A DNA stretch of 64,000 bases from Rhynchopus sp. YZ270_cl-10 (taxonomy: Eukaryota > Euglenozoa > Diplonemea > Diplonemida > Diplonemidae). A program made the position numbers and the translations under genes. The notes under the pieces are model-generated. The model was given only the letters and a program-made list of their open reading frames with translations. It ran no database searches and was not told the DNA's origin. The DNA is taken from assembly GCA_964035575.1 (NCBI GenBank), contig OZ037855.1, forward strand, positions 124,001 through 188,000, in the 5' to 3' direction. Shown in pieces: positions 11,960 through 22,049 of this stretch (the stretch's first letter is position 1; every line of letters begins with the position of its first letter).

Positions 11960-13132
11960 GTGGGGGCAAAACCTTCAGGACGGGTGAGGCATTTTGACTT
12001 TTTTGGACTTCCGCGCAAAGTACCCACAAACACCCCTCATACCCACCCAGAAATGGGTCAGAAACACCCTGTGACCCGAAAATCCATGCTAAGGGCGACT
12101 CAGAATATGAAAAAATGCAAAAAAATAGTGAAAAAGTGGCCTTTTGACGGTTTTGGCCATGTTGGGTAAAATGGCCATTTTTGGACAAAAAAATCAAAAA
12201 AACAGCAAAATTTCGACGTCATGACAGCTGCTTGGGCACAAACCTACCCCAGGGAGGTCCTGTGAGTCCATTCCGACCTGTTTTGGACACTTTAGGTACT
12301 TTTTTTGGCCGTTTTTTGGTGTTTTTAGGTCAAAAAACATCCCCGGACTATCCCCGGACCGGACTTGCGCCCTGCTTTCAGACCCACTCTGGGCCAAAAA
12401 ATGGGTGAAAACCCCCGAAAAAGCACTCCGGGAACCCAGATAGTTCCAAATGTCCACCAGAAACCCACCCAAACACCTCAAAAACATGCCAGAAAAATAT
12501 TTTTAAAAACACACTTTTTCAAATAAGTTATTATGGAACCTGCCCAGATGAACTTTTTGAAAAAAGTGTGTTTTTGAAAATATTTTTCTGGCATGTTTTT
12601 GAGGTGTTTGGGTGGGTTTCTAGTGGATATTTGGAACTATCTGGGTTCCCGGAGTGCTTTTTCGGGGGTTTTCACCCATTTTTTGGCCCAGAGTGGGTCC
12701 AAAAGCAGGGCGCAAGTCGCGGCCCAGGGACGTCCAGGGTAAAGTCCAGGGTATTTTTTGACCTAAAAACACCAAAAAACGGCCAAAAAAAGTACCTAAA
12801 GTGTCCAAAACAGGTCGGAATGGACTCACAGGACCTCCCTGGGGTAGGTTTGTGCCCAAGCAGCTGTCATGACGTCGAAATTTTGCTGTTTTTTTGATTT
12901 TTTTGTCCAAAAATGGCCATTTTACCCAACATGGCCAAAACCGTCAAAAGGCCACTTTTTCACTATTTTTTTGCATTTTTTCATATTCTGAGTCGCCCTT
13001 AGCATGGATTTTCGGGTCACAGGGTGTTTCTGACCCATTTCTGGGTGGGTATGAGGGGTGGTTTGTACGTACTTTGCGCGGAAGTCCAAAAAAGTCAAAA
13101 TGCCTCAAAAAAATAGGGGTTTTGCCCCCACC
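11960..13132 (+). mobile_element. Element B, near-complete 1.17 kb palindrome
   Basis: The termini GGTGGGGGCAAAACC and GGTTTTGCCCCCACC are flanked by TA. The inverted repeat continues almost to the centre: arms about 11960-12510 and 12560-13132, loop about 12515-12555. The same peptide reads out of both arms in opposite directions, as expected from a palindrome. Such foldback structure is known in non-autonomous DNA elements. Each arm contains the CAAAACAGGTCGGAATGGAC module shared with D. The related copy B' (36651-37835) is clearly diverged. Confidence 0.75.
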
Positions 13133-13133
13133 T

Positions 13134-13174
<41 letters not shown>

Positions 13175-14589
13175 GTATGAAAAATAATGATAATTTTGGA
13201 CCAGGAGGGATTAGCTACGGGAAGACCCGGATTTTGCCAAAATTCTGAAAAACGTAGCTAAACCCCTGTTTTGGACACAAAATAACCACATGATGTTCTT
13301 CCTCCCCGTAACATCCAAATAAACGAAGAGAGAGAAAAGGCTGTTGGTACCTTGCCGGAGCGCAAAGTGAAAAGAGGTAACTGACAAAAAAAAAAGATAT
13401 TTCATATACTTTCAATTCAATAGACTAAAGCATTGAAAAGAAAAGTTGGTAAAGACGAACCCTAAACCCCCCTCCCCCCTCCTCCCTCCCCCTCCACCAA
13501 AAAAAAGCGGCATGAAATAATATTGTTTTTGTTAACCGGTCTTTTTGTTAAAAAATGTGGGGTTTTTTTTTATTTCTTCAGTCCGCTGCCTGATATATTT
13601 TTAGCATATCTCGGCAGATATTTTTTTGTTTTGCAAAAAAAAACCCTCCCTTTTGTTCGTGTTGTTGACGTTATACAGTCCTTTTTTTCACTGTATATTC
13701 TTTTATTATTCTCCTCACAAAAAAATGCTCGTTGTTGTTCAAATTAGATTTTTTTCAATTCAAGAACCAGAAAGCATCATAGCCCTTTTCACTGTTTAAA
13801 AAAGAAAATAGAAAAAAAGAAAAGAAAGAAAAAGAAAAAACGGGGGCTGGGATTGTGGGTGCTGCTATTGCATATGGTGCACCATAAATACCCTTTCTTT
13901 CCTTTACCCGTTTGTTCTCATTTTTTCTTTTTGAAAAAGAAAAAAAAAACTGGCCCGGGAAGTGGGGGAAGGGGAAGTGGGAGAAAAGAAAAAAATGGGG
14001 GGAGCGTCTCAAAAAACAAATTTGTGGGAGTGAAGGGTTGAGTAGGGTGATAGGGGAGAGGAAGGTGGGGAAGGGGAGGAATTCGAGAAATTGATAAAAT
14101 AACAGGACTAAATCAGATGGGTGTTTTTTTTTGTTTTGTTTTTCATTTTGTTTTTTTTTTTTTTTGTGCAAAGCACAATAAAAATAAACAAGAAACCCCC
14201 CTTTTTTTGTGATAAATCATTGGAATAATTGTGCATTGCCACATCTCCACTTTTATTTCTCAGAAAAGCCCTGACAGGCTGTGGTGGTATTTTGGTTTTG
14301 TTTGATTATGTAACCGAAATATGGCAAATGCACGAACTTTGCGTGTTTTAAAATTTTGTAGGTAATTTTCAAAAGGTGGGGGCAATAGTTTTGTAAAATT
14401 TAAAAAAAAAGAAGAAAAAAACTGAAAAGAATAGCAACACACAGAGGAGATAAAAGATTTGAAAAAAAGGTTAGATGAGACCAAGCTGTACTTAGCCACA
14501 TAGAAAATGAGCAGGAAAAAAAAAATGAAATTGCTGTTTGAGAGGACAAAAGCATATGAGAGTACAGCCACAGACTGGTACATCTACAC

Positions 14590-14689
14590 GGCGACTAGTC
14601 AGGGGAAACTATTAGTGGCCAAACTACTAGTCTTAATGACTAGAGCTGTACGCTAGTCATTTTGTGACTAGCAGCACCTAGAAGTCGCC
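14590..14689. mobile_element. Possible 100-bp mini-element with GACTAG words
   Basis: GGCGACT at the left and AGTCGCC at the right are inverted. Between them GACTAG or ACTAGTC-like words recur about seven times in both orientations. This is a miniature of the subterminal-repeat architecture seen in elements C, F, I, J and K. The terminal repeat is only 7 bp, so the call is tentative. Confidence 0.35.
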
Positions 14690-15594
14690 CTTGACTAATT
14701 CATCGTTGAGATGTCCTGCTGTGATAGAGGTGAATTGTGATGTTATTTGATTTTTTTTGTGATCGCTTTGTTTAGTTGGTGTTTTCAACATGGTTTAAAC
14801 CGTTTTGTTTGACAAAAAAATGTCGACAGGTCGACAAATCCCCAGAGAGTGAGTTCTGTACTGTGGTTTGATTCGTTTTGTTGAAAACACTTTTTGAACA
14901 TTAGCTGCATATTTCGCAAATAAAAAAATGGGATTTCTATTGCCTCAAAGGAAAAAGACAAAATGAAATCAAATAAAATGCAAGGTTGAAAAACACGCTT
15001 TGCATAAGCATACGAGATACCTAGGAAAGATATCAGTGGTCAAATAAACACAATAGAAAAAAAAACGCTTTGAAGAAATACCATTTTAAAGGAATTGGAA
15101 AGGAGAAAAATGACACTCACGGAGATGTAAGAGGGAGGGTGGTATTGTGGTATTGTTGTGCTAATGTGACATCATTTTGTCTGAAGACAAAATATTTTTT
15201 TTTGAAAGCTTGGTTGTATTAGGGAAGACACCCGAGGATGAACTCCACTATATTTTTTGTTTTGTTTTTAGTCACAGCAAAACGTCAATCGGAAAAAAAA
15301 AGGGTTAAAAAAAGGACTGTTTTTTATTGCAGAAGAACAACGTCTCTCTATTGACCCCAATGTAAATGAAAGTAGTTTCAACATACTGCATTCAATAAAT
15401 TGATAGCAGAGGTTTAGGGCTTTCTGTAAATAAAAATCGAAGGGGAAAGAGAGAAATGAGCCACCCTTTAAAACAAGAAAAATTTGTTTGAATATACACT
15501 ACTATCACTAGATAGCACGATTGGAAAAAAAGGAGAAAAAAAATTGATTGAAAATACTTGAATGTTGCAAACTCTCTCACACAACACATAAAAT

Positions 15595-15635
15595 CGTAAG
15601 AGTAGCCCCTAAGCTGCACAGTGCTTAGTCACCTT
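15595..15635 (+). repeat. Hairpin motif 1 copy
   Basis: The stem CTAAGC/GCTTAG encloses the loop TGCACAGT, with the conserved TCACCTT tail. The 5' flank is diverged (GTAAGAGTAGCC). Confidence 0.6.
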
Positions 15636-16083
15636 TTGAATGAATGAATACGACCAAAAAAATAAAAAAAAAAATGAATGCCATTTGCATACACATCTTT
15701 ATATAAGACAGAATGTTACATTACCTACACAAAGTCGAATGTGAACCCTTCAAGTTAAACCAGCAAATCATCCACGTCGGTGGTGTGCTGCACTGGTTTT
15801 CGCCGTATTTAGTACGACGCCTACAAGTTGACGTGGAAAAAGAAGAAAAAAACGACTGCTGGGGGGAAAAAAAGGGGTTCGCGTTCCAGGGCTCTGGATC
15901 CTTTTCGAAACAGAATTTCCGAAATGGGGAGGATATTTTTGCACTGTCGCGTTCGCTTGTATGCTGGCATAGTTAACTTCTGTAGAATATTTGTTATTAT
16001 TTTTGGCTTTTTTGATAATTTTACTTTGCGTAGTAAACAGCCGTTTTGTGGTATATCCACGCAGTTTAAGATTTATTTTTTTT

Positions 16084-16132
16084 TTGGAGTAGTATTGTCT
16101 CGGTTGTGTTGCCACAGTTGTGCAATCTCCAC
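16084..16132 (+). repeat. Hairpin motif 3 copy, first of a pair
   Basis: TTGGAGTAGT... GTTGTGCAATCTCCAC with the outer stem TGGAG/CTCCA. A second copy follows after a T-run. Confidence 0.55.
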
Positions 16133-16156
16133 TTTTTTTTTTTTTTTTTTTTTTTT

Positions 16157-16217
16157 GATAAATTGTTGGAGTAGTGTAGTTGCCTCGGTTGTGTTGCCAC
16201 AGTTGTGCAATATCCAC
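16157..16217 (+). repeat. Hairpin motif 3 copy, second of a pair
   Basis: Full copy starting GATAAATTGTTGGAGTAGTG and containing TTGCCTCGGTTGTGTTGCCA. Nearly identical copies lie at 40828-40888 and 46431-46492, each also after a T-run. Confidence 0.6.
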
Positions 16218-17223
16218 TTTTTTTGGAAAATAAAAATCGGATTGATTCGCAAAGGGGGAATGAAGGCAAAAAATGCAATAATAATACAACATAAAAAAAA
16301 AAGTGTTGCTCAGGGGGGAGGTGGTGACGTTTCTATAGGAAGAATATTGTGCGATGAATTAAGTTTATTTTTTAAAATTGCCCTTTTTTTTTTCACCACT
16401 TCAGCCTCCCCACACACCCTGCACTTTTATTTACCCAAAAAATTGGGTGATTTGAAACAAAATATTTTTGAAAAAAAAAAAAAAAAAAAAAAAGTAATGT
16501 GTGAAAGAAAAAAGAGAATACTTTGTAAGATGACCGTACGATACCGTCACCTTAAATATAATGTTTTGGAAATTGATTTCGTTGCCTTTTTTTTTTGCCA
16601 AAATGGGGGTGTCCCCACACCCAGAGAAGATGCTTTCAGAGTTTTGGAGCAATACAGTCCATTCACCCTGATCTGCCATCCCACTGAATGTGTTCAAACT
16701 TCTAATGGTTTTTTTTTAAAATCCCCATAACAACAAAATGACAACGTTTATTTTGATTCTGATTTGTTACTGGAATTTCCACAAATTCTTTTATTTATTT
16801 ATTTTTGTAGTTTTTTTTGTTTCTCAAAAAAATACCAAAAAACTAACCCAATAGTTCAATGATAGTTTCAGTAAATAATTTCTCTTCGCTGATTCTTTTT
16901 TTTTTTTTTTTTTTATTGCTATTTTTTTTGTTTTTGTAAAACAACGTTTACACAACGGAGAACATAACAAAGCTAGAAATGGCAAAGTGCCCCCTTCTCA
17001 AGAAAAAAAAAGTAGCTAAGCAAAAAAGGATATTCATAATCAAAAAAATTTTTTTTGCGTGACAACTTTTTTTTGTGGGAGATGAGGGCGCTCTAGGTTT
17101 TGCCACCTCGTTTATTTATTTATTTGAAAAATAGCGCTTTGCTTTTTTATCTGCCGTCTCGAACGAAGGAACACAAAGGAAGGAAAATAGTTATGAGTGT
17201 TTAAAAAAAAAAAAGAAGCGTAT

Positions 17224-17256
17224 AGTGAGATGATACCAAGCAAGACTTGGTCACCC
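17224..17256 (+). repeat. Hairpin motif 1 copy with changed, still paired stem
   Basis: The flank GAGATGATA and the tail TCACC are kept while the stem is CCAAG/CTTGG with the loop CAAGA. This is a third stem version with preserved pairing. Confidence 0.6.
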
Positions 17257-17484
17257 TAAAAAGAGAGAGAGAGAGACTATTCGTTTTTTTTTTCTTTCGC
17301 TTTGACAAAAAGAAAGAAAATTTTTTTACCCAATTTTCCCTCTATAATAATAAAAATATAGGGACCCCGCAGAAAGGGGGGAAAATAGGGTGTGCGTGTT
17401 GTGATGTTTTTTCTTTGTTTGTAAAAGAAAGCTTAAAAAAGGATAGAAAAAAAGGAAAGTCTCTAAAAAAAAAAAAAAGAAAAG

Positions 17485-17525
17485 TTTATAAGATGATCCT
17501 AAGCCTCTCGTGCTTAGTCACCTTT
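17485..17525 (+). repeat. Hairpin motif 1 consensus copy
   Basis: TTTATAAGATGATC, stem CTAAGC/GCTTAG, loop CTCTCGT, tail TCACCTT. It matches 36066-36105 almost exactly. Confidence 0.65.
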
Positions 17526-17890
17526 AAAAAAAAGTATTTCAACATATGCAATCAATATTGATTGCATAGGAGGGATCAATAAAAAATGTTCCCAAGGTAG
17601 AGTTGATAGTGCAGACAGTGCAGTCCACAAAAATTTTTGGGAAAAAATTGTTTCATATACATTCTTTTCTGACGAAAAGAAGGTACAGAGGGTGCTAAAA
17701 ATGTACCCTTGCTTTTTTGGGAGTCCCAAGGTAGAGTTGATAGTGCAGACAGTGTAGTCCACAAAAATTTTTGGAAAAAAAGAAAAAAAAAAAATTAGAG
17801 CCCCAGGTAGCACCGGGTACTACCAAAATAAATTCTCAAAATAAATTAGGTAGTACCCCTGGGTAGCATCCTGGGCAGGCTGTCTTCACT

Positions 17891-17925
17891 GAGTGCAAAA
17901 CGCCTCTGGGACGCAGGCACTGACA
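17891..17925 (+). repeat. Hairpin motif 2 copy
   Basis: GAGTGCAAAACGCCTCTGGG followed by ACGCAGGCACTGACA, identical in its core to 3047-3092. Confidence 0.6.
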
Positions 17926-18334
17926 CAACTCTAAAAATGAATATTTTTTTGTTGTTGTTTGAAAATAAATTGATGAAGGAATGCAGAATTCGGGTGAAAA
18001 AGGTTTAACTTCTGAGGTCTTTGAAATAAAAAAGATGATGAAAATAATCGTGTTGTACTGTTGTATTATGTCACTACTTTCCATCAACCCTTTCTTTTTT
18101 TTTGGTCAAGAAGAATAATTTTTCACAAAAAATTAAGGAAAAAAAACACATGCAAATGCAAATAATAAAAATAATGACACGAACGTTCTCAAACACGAAA
18201 AATAATTCAGAAGATCGTTGATTCTCTTTTTCGTTGCAGTATCAACACAAAATCACAGACTCTTTTTTGGTAAACTGTTCTATAGCAATATTGAATGTGA
18301 GTGAGACACGATACCGGCAGTGCAAGAGGTGGCT

Positions 18335-18407
18335 TGTTTGTTTGTTTGTTTGTTTGTTTGTTTGTTTGTTTGTTTGTTTGTTTGTTTGTTTGTTTGTTTG
18401 TTTGTTT
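18335..18407. repeat. GTTT microsatellite
   Basis: About 18 uninterrupted tetranucleotide units. The open frames across it translate as simple peptide repeats and are artefacts. Confidence 0.9.
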
Positions 18408-19774
18408 CACGCATTGGGATTTCCTTTTTGTCTGTCTAGATAAATCAAAAAAAAAACGAGAATATTTTTATTGTGATACCCAGTGGTTTTGTTCTGTTAT
18501 TTTATCAATTTCTCGGGAGGGGAACACCGTGGACCAAAAAAACAAAAGACAAGGTAAAGGGGAGTGTTGGGAATTGAAAAACCAACACCAGTTTCTTTAA
18601 AAAACTTGGTTGTTATTTGTTGCGAAGACAAGCCGAAGATATTCTTCTGATACACTTTCGGAGGGCTAATAATATACACTCCTGACGAGTTTTTCTCTTT
18701 TTTTTCCACCCCCCAGCCCCTTGTGCAATTTGTCTTCTTTTATTTTCTTTTTTTTTTCTATAATCATGACGACAAAAAGAAACACACACCTCTGTATTCC
18801 AAGGGAATTGAGAGCATATTTCTCTTCTTTTTCAAAAAAAATTAGAAAAAAAAAATGCAAGTTTTTGTTTTTTTTCTTGAAGCAAGCTTTATGAGTTGCA
18901 GTCAGAGTTATTGTAATGGGAATAAAGGGGTGGCATCAAAACAAAAATGCGAGAGATTTAAAAACAAAAAAAAAACGGAGGGGTTTTGTTTACTGTCAGT
19001 CGGTCCAGGTGGGAGGAGAGGGGGGCGGGGGGGAATGGATGATATTGTCCTAGTCGTTGCTGTGTGAGATAAAGCGGAAAAAAAAATGCAATTTTAATTC
19101 TTTTTTTGACAGAAATTACATAACGCAAATTTCTCCGGGGAGGGAGGGATAGGGTGGGTATCAGGGAGAGGGTGTTGAAGTTGGGGGAGGATTTCGAATA
19201 AAAGATACGAAATACTGAATGCCTTTTGGGAAAGGCACATAAAAACAATAATGGGGGATACACAGCAGTAACCGTAGACACAAAAAATCAGGTTTCCTTT
19301 GGGGGGAGAAAAAGGGGAGAGAAAATAATTTTGTTATTTGAGACTTCGAAAAAACAAAAAGGGGGGGGGAAACGTAGTTCTTTGGGGTAGGGGAGGGGAG
19401 GGGATGAAAAAAAAAGAAAAGTGGATTTTGATTTAAAACAAAAGGAAGGGTTCCTGGGAGCGTTCGTCAACCCAACAAAAAGCTTCGAACCACAACCAGA
19501 TATAATTTATTTCCCACCCCCCCTCACCCTAGAAGTGGATTGGTGCATCAAAAAAAATAATATTGTGATAATGAATCCACCCTCTCATTTACTTCACCAA
19601 TACATTGATACACTATTTACCCACTAGCTTTCATACGCACTTCAGCTGGAACTTTTTTTATCCCAAAAATTGACAAAAAAAAATTAAAAAATACACGATA
19701 TCAACAAACACACTCGCTTTTTTGAGGGATTTCCTAATTTTTTCCCCTCCTTTATTAAAATTTTTTTTCATTGC

Positions 19775-20953
19775 TCACATGTCGAACTCCTCGTCGCTGT
19801 CGTATCCTGCAAGCTTCATGGCTGCGGATGCCCCTGCCGGCATGTCCCTGACTGATGTCCTGGATCCACTGCCGCTGACACTGCTGCCGCTGGTGGACCC
19901 GGTCTCCAGCTTCTCATCAGCGGCGGTGATCTCAGCGATGGCGTTGAAGAGCATTGGGGTCACCTCACCCTCCCCCTTCTCCTCCTCGTCGTTCATGCCA
20001 ACGTTTGCCGCGAGCATGCCAGGCAGGTAGTCCTCAGGGTCGCTCATGACGGGCATGTCGCGGCAGTCCTCCTCCTCCTCCTCAGATCCGGTGAAGCGGC
20101 GGGAGCGCTCTGCCAGCGTCTCCTTGTGCTTGTAGATGTGGAGCGCAGTGCACGCGGCAGACGCTGCGCAGAAGCCAGTCTCAGCGAAGTCTTTGCAGGA
20201 GTTGAGGACCGTGATGTGCCCCTTGAACTGCTTCTGGCATTCGCGGCAACGGAGGGTGACGACACGGCCCTTGCTGCGGACGTTGTCCCAGGCGTTGTGC
20301 TCGCACGGACGGGGCTGGCAGAAGTGCTCCACAGACTTCTCCTCTGCAACCGACGGTGGCGTCGCTGGTGCCTCAGGCGCAGGAGCGGCCGCTGCTGTTG
20401 CTGTTGCTGCCGGAGCGGCCGCAGCGGCTCCCTGCGCCGGCGTCGCAACCCCCCTCATCATCGACATGTAGACATGCTGCTCCAGCTGCTGCTGCATTGC
20501 TGTCAGCACCTCTCTCTGCTGCTGAAGTGCCTGCATCGCCTGCAGCGTCTGCAGAACCTGGGGTGCACCTCCGGCAGGTGCGGGGGTGGCTGCCTGCACT
20601 GCCTGGTTGATCTGCTGTGCGGCCTGGGTAGCCTGGGCGGCCTGCTGCACTGCTTGGGCTGCCTGGGCTTGGACTGCCTGTTGGACAGCCTGTGCCTGCT
20701 GCACGGCTTGGTTTGCTTGGGCAGCCTGCTGGGCCTGCTGGTTGAGCGCTGCCATCTGCATGGTCATGGCTGCGAGCTGGTTCATGCCCTGCTGGGGAAG
20801 CTGCGCCTGCTGCTGCTGCTGCTGCTGCATGTGCTGCAGCTGCTGGGCGTTCGCCTGCACATTAAACTGTCCCTGCTGCGCCTGCATCGCGTTCATCATC
20901 GGCATCATCGGGACCTGTCCCTGAACGTTCTGGACGTTGTTCTGGAACTGCAT
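19775..20953 (-). CDS. Q/A-rich CCCH zinc-finger protein
   Basis: A 392-residue protein and probable RNA-binding regulator. Residues 1-165 are low-complexity Q/A/M-rich sequence, including a poly-Q run at 43-49, and 170-200 are A/P-rich. A Cys-rich domain follows: CEHNAWDNVRSKG at 217-229, a CREC (CxxC) at 236-239, then C253-x8-C262-x5-C268-x3-H272, a classical CCCH finger. The tail is acidic (EEEEE near 291, ending DSDEEFDM). I recall CEHN-WD-VR-K domains of this kind beside CCCH fingers in euglenozoan proteins; that link is from memory. The ATG at 20953 is the first after a strong pyrimidine tract plus AG at 21062, so longer upstream frames without an ATG are not used. I see no intron. The 5' leader contains GGGTAA three times. 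Function beyond RNA binding is unknown. Confidence 0.85.
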   Translation of the reverse strand: MQFQNNVQNVQGQVPMMPMMNAMQAQQGQFNVQANAQQLQHMQQQQQQQAQLPQQGMNQLAAMTMQMAALNQQAQQAAQANQAVQQAQAVQQAVQAQAAQAVQQAAQATQAAQQINQAVQAATPAPAGGAPQVLQTLQAMQALQQQREVLTAMQQQLEQHVYMSMMRGVATPAQGAAAAAPAATATAAAAPAPEAPATPPSVAEEKSVEHFCQPRPCEHNAWDNVRSKGRVVTLRCRECQKQFKGHITVLNSCKDFAETGFCAASAACTALHIYKHKETLAERSRRFTGSEEEEEDCRDMPVMSDPEDYLPGMLAANVGMNDEEEKGEGEVTPMLFNAIAEITAADEKLETGSTSGSSVSGSGSRTSVRDMPAGASAAMKLAGYDSDEEFDM

Positions 20954-21061
20954 GGTTGGGGGAAAGTGAGGGGTATAGAAGAGAAGGGTAAGGGTAAGGG
21001 TGTGTGAGAAGGGAGGAGCAAACAAAGAGGTGGTGGTTTTCTTTTTGTGTTTTTTCGCTAC

Positions 21062-21095
21062 CTAAAGGGGCGACACAAAAGAAAGAAAGAAGGAA
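21062..21095 (-). promoter_or_regulatory. Probable trans-splice acceptor of the CCCH gene
   Basis: On the minus strand a pyrimidine-rich tract ending GTGTCGCCCCTTTAG stands about 110 nt before the ATG at 20953, with no ATG between. This is the form expected of a spliced-leader acceptor. Ordinary cis-splicing from an upstream exon cannot be excluded. Confidence 0.45.
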
Positions 21096-22049
21096 AAAAA
21101 GGGGGTTGTTTGTTTGCTCGGAGAGTGGGTAAGCGGAGGGTTTTGTGTGTTTTGGTTGGTTGGTTGGTGTTTGTCTGTTGATTTGTTGGCGGATGTGAGC
21201 GGGTGAGGCGGAGGAGAGGAAAAAAAAGGAATGGAAATGGGAGTTCATTGCATTTGTAATCTCAGAACAAAGTGTTCGTAATGTGGAAACGTCTGGACAC
21301 CACACAAGTGGTCCGCACGTCACTTTACGATCTCTGTTTTCGCTTTTTCGGGAACTTTTTTTGCCATCTTTTTGTATGAGTCTACCAGCACCCAAGAAAA
21401 GAAACAAAATCTGGGGGCAAGAAAAAAATAACAGCGGGCATGCGGGGTTAGAAATGAAAGAAAAGATCACTTTGCTGCCTGGTAGTTTCACTCAGAATAT
21501 CCACAAAAAAAAAAAAAAAAAACGCGCTGCCCACCATGGCACACAGGTAATATCTAAAATATAGTGGGAACGAACTGCACGGTGAACTGGTCAAGGAAAT
21601 GTACTGGCTCATGACCAGCACAAAAAAACTGACAGTACTTCATACTTCGTAGTCCGCCGGAGTCCGCCAAAAAAAATTTCACCAAGACCCGCCCGAGTTG
21701 AGACGGACCTGAGACGGACCTGAGACGGACTCAGGCGAACTCCGCCCGAGTCCGCCCGAGTCCGTCTCAGGTCCGTCTCAACTCGGGCGGACCTGAGACG
21801 GACCTGAGACGGACTCGGGCGGACTCCGGCGGACTCGGGCCCGAGTTGGGGTACGAACACCCTCACTCCATTTTCCACCTTGGGATGCTGCCCCATCCCT
21901 CAAATAAAAGTTTCGCCCACCCCATCCTCAGTAAACCATTTGCGCAGGGAGTTTGAAAAAGTTTCGCCCACCCCATCCTCAGTAAACCATTTGCGCAGGG
22001 AGTTGTTTGTATTTTAATTTTTGTATTATTATCATTGTTATAATTTATA

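Larger units (their letters stand above)
10550..13172 (+). mobile_element. Composite of poly-C-anchored elements A and B
   Basis: The order is C-run (10550-10565), TA, element A, TA, C-run (11942-11957), TA, element B, TA, C-run (13135-13172). All C-runs point the same way, so they are not part of the inverted termini and look like target DNA. The same A-to-B order recurs inverted at 36632-40095 with a third element between them. It could be a transposed unit or repeated insertion at the same kind of target. Confidence 0.75.
13173..19774. other. Long AT-rich intergenic region with dispersed hairpin motifs
   Basis: About 6.6 kb without a recognised gene. It holds motif 1 copies at 15595-15635, 17224-17256 and 17485-17525, motif 2 at 17891-17925, motif 3 at 16084-16132 and 16157-16217, a mini-element at 14590-14689 and a GTTT microsatellite at 18335-18407. 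A segment of about 50 bp, beginning CCCAAGGTAGAGTTGATAGT, is duplicated at 17591-17640 and 17725-17775. A palindrome TATGCAATCAATATTGATTG lies at about 17540-17563. Long open frames here cross homopolymers and are not convincing. Confidence 0.5.

Noticed and set aside
13135-13172. 38-base C-run as a telomere or sequencing artefact
   Set aside because: It is bordered by TA and an element end like the other homopolymers, which argues for a biological context, although its exact length may be unreliable.
15828-16730. 300-codon plus-strand open frame
   Set aside because: It runs through several long A/T homopolymers and the two motif 3 repeats, with F/K-rich simple composition and no domain.
20980-21002. 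GGGTAA repeated three times as a telomere
   Set aside because: There are only three units, and they lie in the 5' leader of the CCCH gene.
20126-21007. 293-codon plus-strand frame rich in L and C
   Set aside because: It is the complementary strand of the Q/A-rich CCCH gene; CAG/CTG repeats keep it open.
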